Notes under the pieces: generated by a model
What the model was told of the DNA's origin: nothing
What the model saw: the letters and a program-made list of their open reading frames with translations, nothing else
Database searches by the model: none
Position numbers and translations under genes: made by a program
Assembly: GCA_963082975.1 (NCBI GenBank)
Contig: OY720344.1
Span: forward strand, 5,381,580-5,445,579
Direction: 5' to 3'
From: Labia minor
Lineage: Eukaryota; Arthropoda; Insecta; Dermaptera; Spongiphoridae
DNA: 64,000 nt
Shown here: positions 11,591-22,656 of the stretch, piece by piece
Position numbering within the stretch: the stretch's first letter is position 1
How the letters are laid out: each line of letters starts with the position of its first letter

Positions 11591-12560
11591 TTAGGAATTT
11601 AATTTGTTTAATAGAGAATTTATCTTTTTATTCGTTATCTTATTTTTCTTTTACAATTTATCATGCTGTAATTATAGAATTACTCTCGTATACAACAAAA
11701 AATTATAAATAAAATTAACTTTTTAAACTTTTCATTTTTAATTGATCCTATTTTTGTTTAGATTTTATAAAAAGTGTTATTTTCATTCTTTACAATCTTT
11801 TGGAGAAAGTGAACAACTAAACAACATGAAAGTTTCTCCAATGAATATATATATAACGCATTTCATTAATTAAAGAAAAAGAACCTCAGTTTATATATTT
11901 TTGGGAATAAATTAGGGGTTTCCAATAAGAAAATAAATTAAAGTTTCTTTGAGTGTTCTATTTGAGAGTGTGAGCAGTGAAGGGAGGAGAGGGGAGGGGG
12001 AAGAAATTGAACAGTGAATTAAAAAAAAATTTAGTTCGATGACCCTTGTAAAATACTTTTGATTTTTTGGTTTCTGATGAATTCAGATGGTGGAGCAGGT
12101 AGATAAATAGATAGATTTAGGTAGAAAGGTTATTTAGGTAGGTAAGAAGGTAGCAAAGAGAAAAAAAATGGTCTTTGATGATTATATCCGTAATTATAGG
12201 GTGGTAGTTGGTTCTGATAAACAGAAAGTAAACGGAGTAAACAAAAACACTAATACTAATACTAATAATAATAATAACAAATTGAACGAAATTGAAAATA
12301 ATTAAAAAAAAAAAATTAAATAAAAATAAAAACTTTTAGAAATATATACTTATATAAATTATTCGATTTGAAATAATAACAAATTTTTAAATGATGAATC
12401 ACAAGGATACTTCCAATGAGTTATTAGTGTAAATACATATACTTACATATAAATACTATTTAAACGAAACGAAATATTTTTTTATAATTTTTATATAATT
12501 TCTATTCCTAAGATTTATTTAAACATTTAAATATATTTTGTATATTTATGTAGTTTAAAC
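11591..12560. other. Spacer without recognised feature
   Basis: A purine-rich block (about 11965-12000) and a GGTAGATAAATAG-type tract (about 12098-12150). No coding exon was found, although the next supported exon is at 12967. Confidence 0.55.
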
Positions 12561-12757
12561 CAGTGATTCTCAACCTTTTTTTTACCGCGGCACACAAAGA
12601 AAGTAAAAGTTTATCATATTGAAGAAAAAAAGGGCTCCCAAAAACGGTTTACCTTTTTTTTTTATAAGAACCAAATTGGAAAAATTGAAAAAAAGTTAAG
12701 AGCTTTGCAATCTCGCGGCACACTAAAGTGCCTCGGCACAGTGGTTGAGAATCACTG
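12561..12757. mobile_element. hAT-type MITE
   Basis: CAGTGATTCTCAACC at the left and GGTTGAGAATCACTG at the right are perfect TIRs. 8-bp flanks GTTTAAAC and GTTTAAGA are a slightly decayed duplication. It inserted about 200 bp upstream of the exon at 12967. Confidence 0.75.
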
Positions 12758-12775
12758 GTTTAAGACGTTCCGGCC

Positions 12776-12801
12776 GGCATGTACCACCGGTGGCTCATGC
12801 C
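12776..12801. repeat. 26-bp palindrome
   Basis: GGCATG, CCACCGGTGG and CATGCC form a dyad with two 2-bp mismatched spacers. It lies 11 bp beyond the TSD of a hAT MITE and 165 bp before a coding exon. Confidence 0.5.
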
Positions 12802-12966
12802 GCCACATAAAATAAATAGACAAATTATGGTTAGTTATTATTTATACTATTATATAATTCTAAAAAAAAACTATTATTTATTGTTCTAAATTAATTTATA
12901 AAATCTATTCCCAAAATTAAGAAGAATAATCTTTTCAAATATTATATTTGTTTCTTCTTGTTACAG

Positions 12967-13038
12967 ATCATGCAGACCAAGAATATCAATGTGAATTCGG
13001 GCCCAACGGCTCCAACACTCAATAATCAAATCTCAGAT
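12967..13038 (+). CDS. Internal coding exon of a large split gene (possible ZO-1/polychaetoid-like scaffold)
   Basis: A pyrimidine-rich stretch ending in TTACAG precedes the exon and a GTAAAT donor follows it. The 72 nt read as 24 open codons (IMQTKNINVNSGPTAPTLNN, then QISD) and are clearly richer in G+C than the surrounding DNA. A second in-frame donor lies 12 nt downstream (TTCA|GTAAAT, after 13050) and would add the four residues VNYS. Phase 0 at the 3' end fits the phase 0 start of the next exon at 13891. No domain is visible; the peptide is polar and probably disordered. The family assignment rests only on the downstream YKPVPPPKP motif and is an inference. The upstream exon is not identified with confidence. 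Confidence 0.55.
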
Positions 13039-13221
13039 GTAAATTATTCAGTAAATATTTATAAAATAATATCTATTTTTTTTTTTTTTACAATGAAAAA
13101 TTATTTACTTTAAATATCAAATTATATATAAATAAGAGTATTTAATATAATTATTTGAAGAAAAAAAAATATTAAAATTAAAAATTCAATAATTTTTTTT
13201 TTTATTTTATTTTTAATATAA

Positions 13222-13712
13222 ATTTAATTTTTAATTTAATTTGAATTAGAACTTATTTAAGTTTTTATTTTTTATTGTTTATTTATTATTATCATATTAA
13301 TATTTTTGATGATTATAATAATATAAATAAAATATAGTTAAATAAAAAAAGACTGATAAAAATAAATAAATAAATAACTATACAAGGTGGTCATTTTTAG
13401 TATTAAATCACGGCTTCCTATTAGTGCTATTAATTTGTTTTATAAATAAAATTTAAAGTAATATATTATATATTGCCTACATTTCAGGCGTATTAATATT
13501 ACTTTAAATTTTATTTATAAAACAAATTAATAAGGCTGTCAGTATTATTAATTTTTAATTTAATTTGAATTAAAACTTATTTAAGTTTTTATTTATTGTT
13601 ATATATATATATAAGGCTACCTATCAGTATTATTAATTTGTTTTATAAATAAAATTTAAAGTAATATTAATACGCCTGAAATGTAGGCAATATATAATAT
13701 ATATTTTAAATA
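13222..13712. repeat. Intronic direct and inverted repeats between two exons
   Basis: AATTTGTTTTATAAATAAAA plus TTTAAAGTAATAT occurs at about 13429 and 13629 and in inverse at about 13495-13530, with ATTGCCTACATTTCAGGCGT between arms. A block TTTTTAATTTAATTTGAATT is repeated at about 13227 and 13554. The unit TGCCTACATTTCAGGCGT (13475-13492) is copied in inverse at 13672-13689. Confidence 0.7.
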
Positions 13713-13890
13713 TTTGTTATCATCTTTATATATTAATATTTCTAACTGTTAATAAATAAATCAATAAATAAATAAAAAAACAATTTTTAACATAAAGAAT
13801 ATCTTCTATTTTACATAGATATTTAAAAAACATTTTAGGGACAAAATTCGTCGAATTTGATAAATTTATTCTCTGTTTATTTGGTTGCAG

Positions 13891-13999
13891 AAGTCGAGCG
13901 TGCTTGGGGTTCCGCCATTGCCTCCGAGAGGGCTCTCTGCTCTTCTTGAACATCAACAACAGCAACAGGTGGCAGCTTCAACATCTTCATCAACAACAG
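13891..13999 (+). CDS. Internal coding exon, Pro- and Gln-rich, same gene
   Basis: The acceptor TTGGTTGCAG and the donor ACAG|GTAAGC are both close to consensus. The exon is 109 nt, starts in phase 0 and ends in phase 1. It reads KSSVLGVPPLPPRGLSALLE, then a short Gln run and a Ser/Thr-rich tail. The codons are mixed, unlike the A+T-rich flanks, which supports real coding sequence. The single leftover G plus the CC at the start of the exon at 56681 makes an alanine codon, so the two exons join in frame. The intron between them would be about 42.7 kb. The low-complexity composition suggests a flexible linker. I do not recognise the gene with certainty. Confidence 0.65.
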
Positions 14000-14291
14000 G
14001 TAAGCAAAAAATTTTTATTAGTATATAATTTCATGTTTTACTTACATTCTACTTAAGTATATTATAATTTATTACTAAAAGGAACAATTTTAATTTAATT
14101 AAATTAATATATATATATATATTGATTTTCATATTTTCTATTTTTGTTTTTAGTTTTTAAATTTTCAATATTCGTTAAATTACAAAATAATAAAAAATGA
14201 TATTATTGATATACGTATAAATGTTCTTATATATTTCTTAAACTTAAACTCAATGATAAGCTCTTATCTATGCATTATCTAAAATATTGTA

Positions 14292-14844
14292 TTGGATTGT
14301 CACATAAGTTCGTTCGTATTTTGGCGAGCGGATATTGACGCCTATTGACCGGAAAATATTTACGTGGAGGGCATATTTTCGCAACGTCAATTGTAGTGCA
14401 CACTTTTAGCTACATTTTAGTGTAAAATTTATTTAATTTTTCTACTTCGTTTGTCACAACGTCTTATTTAGTACAATGGCAGAGCAAAATGATCATTTTC
14501 GCCATATTATGTTGTATTATTTTCGAAAAGATAAAAACGCAAACCAAGCAGCGAAAAAAATATGCAATGTCTACGGGGAATCTGCACTTACAAAAGTGGT
14601 TTGCCAGATTCAGAAGTGGAGAATTAATTCGATCTTAAAGATTGCGACAGGGTCACAATATTATCTATGGTTGACAGAAAATTCACACTTTGTGCACTAC
14701 ACAATTAATTTCGTTAAAAATACAATGACTATTTAATTGATAACTTTTATAGAAGTGGCATGTTTAAATAAAATCATAAAATATTTCTCCTGTAAAGTAG
14801 GCGAGCAAATTAACCGAAACCGATCGAACTTATATGACAACCCA
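14292..14844 (+). mobile_element. Deleted mariner, copy M3, with ITRs
   Basis: TTGGATTGTCACATAAGTTCG-type ITR (14292) and CGAACTTATATGACAACCCA (14825-14844) are inverted. The frame from 14476 begins MAEQNDHFRHIMLYYFRKDK and shows NANQAAKKICNVYG, typical of the mariner/SETMAR N-terminal domain. It then loses homology at a large deletion. A TA precedes the left ITR. Confidence 0.75.
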
Positions 14845-15144
14845 TTTTATTAAAGATGGTAAATACATAGTCCTCTTAGGACTAATATAGTACTTCGAAC
14901 TCTAAAATTATATTTAATAAAATATTTAATAGATTTGTAGTATTTTAAATTTATTTATTAATTAAATTCACAAATTATAAGAAATATTAGTTCTACCGAA
15001 AAGTTGTGTTCGTTTTTTGTGTTTAAAACAAAATTTTCTTACCGCTAATTAACTTTATTAAATAATATAATTTTCATTTTTATTAATGACTTGTTGTCAG
15101 AATAAGATCAATTTATATATCCCATTTTTTAAAAATTATTATAT

Positions 15145-15430
15145 CATATTTTGATGCAAAAGAGAAAACTACTGTTATTGAGATATTTTTTTAATTATTT
15201 AATTTTTTATACTTCAAAAAACTTTGTAAAGCAAAAACAAGTGTTATTCGGAGGGTGAGAGGTCTGGAGAATATGGTGGATGCTACAGAATTTCCTAGTC
15301 TAATTTTAAAATTTTTAACGAGTCCTCAAAATAGCATGTGGCCTGACATATGATACCCTCCCTATTGAACATAATAGTTCTTTTTTTGATTGCTCTCTTT
15401 AAATTATCATATGTAGATTAACATAACATA
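15145..15430 (-). pseudogene. Mariner relic M4 (catalytic region)
   Basis: On the minus strand HPPYSPDLSPSE is readable at about 15240-15287, with a stop before HLF. This is the PYSPDLAP block next to the last catalytic Asp. Surrounding frames are broken. Confidence 0.6.
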
Positions 15431-15995
15431 TAACAACGAATAAGATAATATGTTAAATCTAAAATTGAAATCGATTATCCTTCTATCCTTAAAAATGTCA
15501 CCGATAAATTATAATATAATTAAATTGGAGATTTGAATATATAATTTCTAATTATTATTATCATCTATTTTTTCTTTTTGTATATATTTAAGTAACTATT
15601 ATTATTTTCGCTAGATAATAGTTAGTAATTTGTCATGCTGATTTTGTTGTTCTTGTTGTATATAACAAACCTCTCTTATAAAATTATGTATATATATATA
15701 TATATATATATGCCATATGAGTGCAATTAATTATATCTTTTGAATAGAATTTAATACAAAATTGTTTATGTGAGAATACTTACTTTGTTCATTATCTCTT
15801 AGTATAATTTTATTATCTGATTATTAAATATATTATTATTATAAAATAGGAATTTATTTTTATCATAAAAATATAGTTAAATATTTATGAATTGAATTTT
15901 TTTAAGTAAAATGTATATATTCCAATAGTAGGGCCAATATTATTTGTTGAACTAAAATAGAAAAACATTTAAGTATTCAAAATAATGAAGTATAT

Positions 15996-16246
15996 ATATA
16001 GTACCTGGCTAACCGAGTCGCGGCTAGGTACTTTAAAAAAGTTTTTTTATTATTAATTTTCCTATTTTAAATTAAGAAAAATTATTTTTCCCGAGGCTGA
16101 AGCCAATACAGATCGATTTTTCTTTATAAATATTGTCTATGGTGTAAATTTCAAAAAAATCCTTCTGGTGGTTTAATATTTCAAAAATATAACTATATAT
16201 ATACACATACAATTTTTGATAGTATAATAAGATAAGATATATATAT
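15996..16246. mobile_element. Family D repeat, short copy D1
   Basis: The copy starts with a palindromic head AGTACCTGGCTAACCGAG ... CGGCTAGGTACT and ends in GATAAGATAAGAT next to a (TA)n run. The module TTTTTCTTTATAAATATTG and a following GGTGTAAATTTCAAAAAAAT recur in D2-D4. Confidence 0.6.
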
Positions 16247-16860
16247 ATATATATACCTCAATATACACATATACTCCAAATATATACATTTATGTCTATA
16301 ATGTATTATGATAGATCAAAGTTTCGTTTTGCGTCATTAATTGAAAACAAAAGACGACGCAAATCAAAAAATTATACAAAATTAATAAAAATTGTATAAA
16401 TACATTATTATTATTATTATTATTATTATTGATTATTAAAAAATATTAATATTATTAACGTACGTATAAAAAATATTTTATTTCAATCAAAATATGATCT
16501 AATAAGTTAATATTTAATTAATTAAAACATTAAATTAAATAATTAAAATCCTATTTGATGAATTATTAGATATTTATTAGATATTATATTAGTATAATGC
16601 TATAAATATAATTGTGTACGATAAATATTGACATCAATCAATTTGAAGATTCCCTCAAAATTACAAGTTTAGATGAAGTAACTGGGTCATTTTCTAAGAG
16701 ATAAACGATTTAGATTTGAAGATAATAATATTTTTCATTCATCCATTAATTATTTCCTTTTTAGTTTTCCATGAATGCATTCAAATCTCTTCAAAGTATG
16801 CTTGTGTTTCCATCTGGCGGCCTTCAAAACAATTATCTCTTCCAGAGACAACCCGTTTCT
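16247..16860. other. Spacer upstream of candidate promoter
   Basis: (TTA)n at 16407-16431 and A+T-rich DNA, becoming less biased after 16740. Nothing recognised. Confidence 0.5.
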
Positions 16861-16942
16861 TTTTCTACCTTTCTCTCTCTCTCTCTCTCTCTCTTTCTTT
16901 TTTTCTTTCTCACTCGATTACATCTGAGTAGAATGTTGTTCA

Positions 16943-17109
16943 GTTGTCGAGTGGCTTGTTGACTGTTCGGTCCAGTGATTTGCTCTTTGCATCCTCCCCA
17001 TCCATCCATCCGGCAAGTGTTTTACTTCCCAAGTGTCTTCATGTACCCCAGTCACGTACATTTGATGATCATACCTCAAATCTGGATTCAAGAAGATACG
17101 TCTTAGCAG
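16943..17109 (+). promoter_or_regulatory. Candidate promoter and non-coding first exon
   Basis: A (CT)n tract at about 16867-16893 resembles a GAGA-factor-type tract. It is followed by an initiator-like TTCAGTTG at 16939-16946. The following 165 bp are less A+T-rich than the flanks and end at a good donor, GCAG|GTAAAC. The first ATG in it opens a short frame that soon stops, so a 5' UTR exon preceding the exon at 17317 is the simplest reading. One frame is open across the exon but has no ATG. Transcript data would be needed. Confidence 0.22.
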
Positions 17110-17316
17110 GTAAACTGTCTCTCTCTCTTTTTTAAAAAAAAATAATTATATTTTGTTTTTCATTCTTGCATTCTCTCTTTTTGGATCAACTTCCGTTTTC
17201 ATATTTTGACTATCCTCCCCCCTTCCCCCCCCCCCGCTGCCATTCCCTTCTCTTTTTTTCTTCCTCTCTTTCTTCAACTCTTTAGTACAGTCCTTGGAAT
17301 AGTTTCTTTCCTTCAG

Positions 17317-17407
17317 GAGATGATTCAGCTACTTAGTAAAACTGTTCCCGTTTTCGCCGAGGCGTTGTCGGCCCTGGCGAAGCGACGCCCATTTCTATTC
17401 TATTCAG
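17317..17407 (+). CDS. Candidate alternative 5' coding exon
   Basis: A long C/T-rich tract (about 17217-17285) and TTCCTTCAG precede 91 nt that read E-M-I-Q-L-L-S-K-T-V-P-V-F-A-E and on to RRPFLFYS. The end is TCAG|GTCCAT, a poor donor beyond the GT. An ATG lies at 17320. The segment ends in phase 1, which would let it splice in frame to 56681 as an alternative N-terminus. Its middle part is unusually G+C-rich (GCCGAGGCGTTG and following) for this locus, which is the main reason to suspect function. The peptide is not recognised. Random agreement of phase is one in three, so the evidence is weak. Confidence 0.22.
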
Positions 17408-17989
17408 GTCCATTGCTCTTCACCTCACCACGAGATGTCCATCCATTTTACTCCACTACACATCAATATTATTAACATTACTCCTGGCCCTTCCTCACTC
17501 TCTCTCTCCTTCCTTCCTTCTCCCTCAAAAAAATACATGTTCAATACCATATAATCTTCCCTTTCACTTTTTCAAATTTGAAATTAAAAAGTTAAATCGT
17601 AAATCTCTCATTGTTTAATTTATTTATTTATTTATTTATTTTTATTACTCAATTTTCTTTTTTATTCTTAGATTTTTCTTAGATAGAATTTTTTTTCTTT
17701 TTGAAGGACAATTCACATACAATTATTAAATTGTCCATTGTAAATGAACACTACAGAACGAAAAATGACACAGAATAAAATATAATAAGTACTTCTCCAT
17801 GAAAAACAAATTTTTTTTTTTTTAAACTTGCATTTCAAGTTTTATAAGAATATTTTCATTTCTCTCTCTCTCTCTCTCTCTATGTATATATATATATATA
17901 TATATATACACCTATATTATAGATGAAATTTAATCGTAAGTAATTATTATAATCATGTTTAACAATAAATATCTAGAAAAATATATATA

Positions 17990-18473
17990 CAGTAGAACCT
18001 CATTAAGTTAAAGTCCATGGGAAACAAAATATTTTAAGTTGTGGAGGTATTAATTTATCAAGGGTCTATGTTAGGGATAGGCGTATAGGTTAATAACATT
18101 TTTTTAAAGGCTAAATCATGTCGTTTCTTAAAATTCTCTAAACAGCCAATGTTGGCTTTAAAATTGTTGATTTTCAGCGAATTAGCCAACTCTTCAGCAT
18201 TTTCTTTCAATATAGGTTCAGTAACACTGATGTTTGTTTGTTCTCGACACTGTTTGAACCACGTAAACAAACATTGTTCTTAATTAGTAAATTCGGCAAT
18301 TTTTCGTCTTTTACATTCAAGACTTTCTCCTGATTCTTGTTTTTTTTCAAGATTTCAGCTACTGCGCGCCAATACAGAGATTACTTATTTAAGTTATAGA
18401 GATATAGAGGTTGCATATTTTAAGTTATTGAGGTTTTTAAGTTACCGAGGTTTGAGTTATCGAGGTTCTACTG
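17990..18473 (-). mobile_element. Short Tigger/pogo-like element with transposase remnant
   Basis: CAGTAGAACCTC at the left and GAGGTTCTACTG at the right are perfect TIRs bounded by TA on both sides. The minus strand encodes a 70-residue remnant (18058-18270), MFTWFKQCREQTNISVTEPI and on to NFKKRHDLAFKK. This resembles the CENP-B-type helix-turn-helix of Tigger transposases. The catalytic domain is missing, so the copy is non-autonomous. Confidence 0.75.
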
Positions 18474-18595
18474 TACTATATAATTCACAGACAAAATTAT
18501 TCATATATAAAATATTTATAATATTTTTTTAAATATCAACTATCATATTTATTCTAATCAAATTATTTCATTTATTTTAAAAGTTTTCATTTTTT

Positions 18596-19190
18596 ACTTT
18601 CCCGCATACTTCGTATAAGGGAAGTATTGGAATCGTCAAAAATTTCGACTTCGAGATTTCGATAGATCTTGACGTTTTAGACCTCCCTGAGTCGGAAAAT
18701 ACCATTTTTCGAATTATGTCTGTGTGTGTGTATGTATGTAATGTTTGTCTGTGAGCAAATTACTCAGAACCTAATCAAGCTAGGACTTCGAAATTTGGTA
18801 CACCGATATTATTCACAGTTTGTAGATTTCTTTCAAAATTTCGTCAAAATCGGTTAACCGGAAGTGGTACTTTACCTACACTGGTTGCGTTTACCTTTCA
18901 AGTAAAGTACCAGTTTGCTTCGAGATATTTGCTTCCTATTTTGTATATAGATTTAAAAATATGAAAAAAATTCAGATACCAAATTTCATCATGATCTGAC
19001 TACCGGAAGTGACATTTTACCTATCCAAGTAGCGTTAGGTGTAAATTATAAATATATATAATAGTGTTAAACCATTTTACTTTATAATTTAAATTAATTA
19101 GTTTGTTTATTTTTATTGTTGTTAAAACATAATAATAATAACCTAATTACCTATTTATATTTGGGAAAGTCTAGGGGAGGACACTCCCGA
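18596..19190 (+). mobile_element. HINE-B element (second Helentron-like family)
   Basis: The 5' end ACTTTCCCGCATAC with partner AAGGGAAGT forms a hairpin. The 3' region has GGGAAAGT, the exact inverse of ACTTTCCC, then CTAGGGGAGGACACTCCCGA, a terminal hairpin. It includes a TG microsatellite and GAAATTTGGTACAC and CCGGAAGTGG cores aligned in order with family A. No ORF. The flanks are T-runs on both sides. Only one copy is seen here. Confidence 0.7.
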
Positions 19191-21377
19191 TTTTTTTTCT
19201 TATAATAATATAATTTAATATTTTTAAACCCTACTTATTAAATTTTAAATATTTTACTGAAAATAAAATATTCTCTTTAATGATCATATTAAATGATTAG
19301 CATTAAAGAAAGAAATTGTTTTATATATAAAAACTTTGAATTATATGTGTCAAATTAACATTCTATGTTAGTTTGATTTTTTCTTCAAAATTATAACATA
19401 ACTGGACCATGTCTTGATTGGCTATTTATTATATTATATTTCAACGTATATATAAGTATATATATATATATATAGGATGTATTTGTATTTGAAAAAAATC
19501 TATAAGATATTCAAAAAAAAAAATTTCTAAATTTTTATTAATGTATTGTTTTCCATTATTTTATCAAAAAACAAACCAGAAACTCTCGGAATAAATTAAT
19601 TTTTAATTTATTTATAAATTCTACTTTTTCTATAGAATATTCTATTCATCTTCTTCATCAGTTGGAAACATTTATTATAATAAACTCCACCACATTTTAA
19701 TTTAAATCAAATTATTTACCTATCAAATTGAAATGTAAAGTTTTTATTAAGTATATAATACAACTTATAAAGTATTCCTATTGGTTCGTTTCTCAGTAGA
19801 TGTAGATACATTCGTATATATATATATATATATATAATGGTCACTAACACAATAAGTGCACCACTAGCCATTTTAATTTTGAGTTGTTTCAAGTAGGCAA
19901 AAAGAAACTGCGATTGAAGTTAAAAACTTGAAAGTTGAACTTTTTTCTTTGAATTTCTCAATGTAAATTAATGAAATAAAAGTTTCAACAAGATGCTAAT
20001 AGAGATTGAATTGATACAGGCAATATTTTAAAGTTCAAATTCATTGTTTGTATTTTGTCCTATTCACAGTAAAAAATTATTTGTTATATACTGATGCTAG
20101 CTTTTGTTAAATGATACCCTGTAATTCACCTTAAATCACAACTGCCGAGTTTTATTGCAAACAAATTAAACAGAAACGGAAGAAATGGAATAAGAATAAT
20201 AACCGACTGAATAAACATCAACGAGAATTATTAAATTTAATAAAATTTAAAGTCTAATAATTAAATTAAAATTAAATTCGCAATTAATAATAAATGAATT
20301 AATAGTCTATTAATTATAAATTCATATTGTAACAACAAGGTTAGGCATTCAGTACTCTTTCGTCGTTTGGATTTTGAGGGAACCATTTACTTTAATTAGG
20401 ACGATTACAAGGTTTTTTTATATTTCAAATATTTCATAATCAAAAATGTTAAATATAATAGATATTTGTTAATTTATTATTAATAATAATTAAGTTTAAT
20501 AATTCTGAAAATGAATATCTCCAAAATGGTAGGTGTTAAGTATCTTTATATTAATCAAAAACATATTCCCTTATATTGTTTAAGTATTTTTTTAATAGCA
20601 TATAAATAATTTCAAAAACTATGTCATATCCAAACTAAGAAATAATATTTGGATATTTTTCATTAAATATATAACATAAATTATATATCTTAAATAATAT
20701 ATTATAAAAGGAAATGTTTTCCTCTTTATTTTATAGTCAAAAGAGATTCGTTCATAAAAAATGAAAAAAAAACATTGCAAAATAACTTTAATCTTTTTTC
20801 AATTTTCGAGATATTACAATAAAAAAAGAAAAAAAAATATTTTAAAATGGGTAAAAGTTTATCTTCGTGGTCCTTATAAATTTATAATATTTTTTTTATC
20901 TATCAAAAGAGTCCTTCATGATTAAAGGCCACAAAAAAAACAACATATATTCATTTGTCTAATTATATTATGTATAAACTTGGTAAATAAAATGATAATA
21001 TAAGTATAATATACGTATAATAATAACGGATAAATCTTTTAATATTTTTTTTTGTTGTTATTCATTTGGTTCAAAAATTATTAGTTAAACTCAAAACCTA
21101 ATTTTGTCTTTGTTACTTTCAGATATTGAAGTGACTAGACAATAGAAAAATATGCAAATGAAATGCCATTTCAAGGCTTTCTTTTAAACTTTATTCCCAT
21201 GAATATAGGCTTATATTTACATATCCATCCATATATAATTTCCAAAACGATGAGTTAGTTATTATTTCTATAGAATAACAAAAGATCTTTAATTTTCAAT
21301 AAATTGATTTCAATATTTTATACATTTTAATATAAAAATTTATAAAATAAATATGTATGAATTTTTATTATAGGAAT
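19191..21377. other. 2.2-kb spacer without recognised feature
   Basis: Two (TA)n runs (about 19448 and 19815) and A+T-rich text. A TTTCAG at 21116-21121 is followed by an early stop, so no exon is called. Confidence 0.55.
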
Positions 21378-21611
21378 TTATAGACCAGTGATTCTCAACC
21401 ACAGATTTTCAAAATGTGCCGCCAAATTTTACAAATGTAAAGTTTAAATTAAGAAAAAGTACTTATTTATTTTGTATGAATGTAAAAAAAAGGTAAAATG
21501 TTTTTGCGATCAGGCTCTTAAACATTTTCGATTTTTCAATATGGCTCTAAGTATCACCAAGTGTGCCCGAGTAGTGAAAAAGGTTGCCGACTCCTGATTC
21601 TTATCATAAAC

Positions 21612-22239
21612 TATAGTACCGGGACTCCGAGTCTCGGCTCGGTAATTAAGTTAAAAAAAAAATAATTCATTATTATTGGGTTTGGCTGGTAATATTAATA
21701 CTTGGGACACCGAGCTGATATACAATTCTTTAATTATTTATTACAATTATTAAATGTTGCATCATTGCATCAATCTGATTAAAATGAATGGAACTTGGGG
21801 TCCTCAATAATACATACATATGTATTATTAGGTATGTTTCTAAGTGCATGAATATTTTGTTTTTATTGGAAGAATGATAAATATATATCGTAATTTATAA
21901 TTATAAAACATTATTATTTTTAATTTTATTTCGAAATTAAATAAAAAATTTTAAAATATTTTAAATATAAAAAAATATTAATACAATATCCTTTAAAAAA
22001 AGGCGGGAGTCAAATTTCAATATGGATGTCATTTGTGACGTCATCCATATATAAATTTAAATTAAGAAAAAACTAATGAAGATGTATTTTTTCTGAGATA
22101 TGATCGATAAAACTCAATTTTTCTTTATAAATACGATATCTAGTGTGAATTTCAAAAAAATCGTTGGAGCGGTTTTTGAGAACCCATGGCTATACAAACA
22201 TATATACAATTTTAGCTAGCATAAGAAGATAAGATAAGA
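21612..22239. mobile_element. Family D repeat, copy D2, nested in hAT
   Basis: The head is TAGTACCGGGACTCCGAG, then CTTGGGACACCGAGCTG. The body is A+T-rich with TGACGTCA at 22036, and the tail is AGCATAAGAAGATAAGATAAG. It carries the AAGAAAAAACTAAT module also found in family C. Confidence 0.65.
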
Positions 22240-22532
22240 TTAAGCTTAATTTACACGGGCTTAGTTCTTGTCATTAGTTCAAGGGTGAGCAAATACTTTT
22301 CAGCGCGGGCTTTTTGAACTCCCGCCGGCCCGTTGGAAAAAGTTGGCTCTTATTTTGATTTTTCGTTCAATATGTCTCTTAAAAAAAAGATAAATTTTTT
22401 TTATTAGTGTTTTCGAAATATGGTCCTCCAGCCCGGAGGACATTTTGGAAATTTCATTTTAGCCCTCGCTTAAAAGTATTTGCCCACCCCTGAACTAATG
22501 GCAAGTACTAAGCCCGTGTAAATTGGGCTTAA
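22240..22532. mobile_element. TTAA-flanked MITE (piggyBac-like), about 60-bp TIRs
   Basis: Starting at TTAA on each side, AATTTACACGGGCTTAG, CATTAGTTCA and GCAAATACTTTT occur in inverted order at the two ends. TTAA target sites fit piggyBac-type transposition. No ORF. Confidence 0.65.
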
Positions 22533-22656
22533 CACAGTCAATTATAGGTAAGTAACTAACTTTTAGACTTATCTTTTTCTTTGTGTGCCGCCAAATTTTT
22601 AAACCGTTAAAAGTGTGCCGCGGTAAAAAAAAATGTTGAGAATCACTGTTATAGAC

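Larger units (their letters stand above)
21386..22648. mobile_element. hAT-type element carrying two nested insertions
   Basis: The same CAGTGATTCTCAACC / TTGAGAATCACTG termini as at 12561 enclose 1.26 kb. TTATAGAC flanks both ends exactly (21378-21385, 22649-22656). The interior holds family D copy D2 (21612-22239) and a TTAA MITE (22240-22532). A hAT-like end GGTTGCCGACTCCTG at about 21580 suggests a further small insertion. Confidence 0.75.

Noticed and set aside
17990..18473. Host CENP-B-like gene
   Set aside because: The fragment lies between perfect TIRs with TA borders; it is a Tigger-type transposon remnant.
22240..22532. Inner hAT insertion (GGGGTGGGCAAATACTTTT end) in the TTAA MITE
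   Set aside because: The flanking 8 bp are inverse, not direct, repeats and the similarity extends out to TTAA, so it is a single TTAA element.
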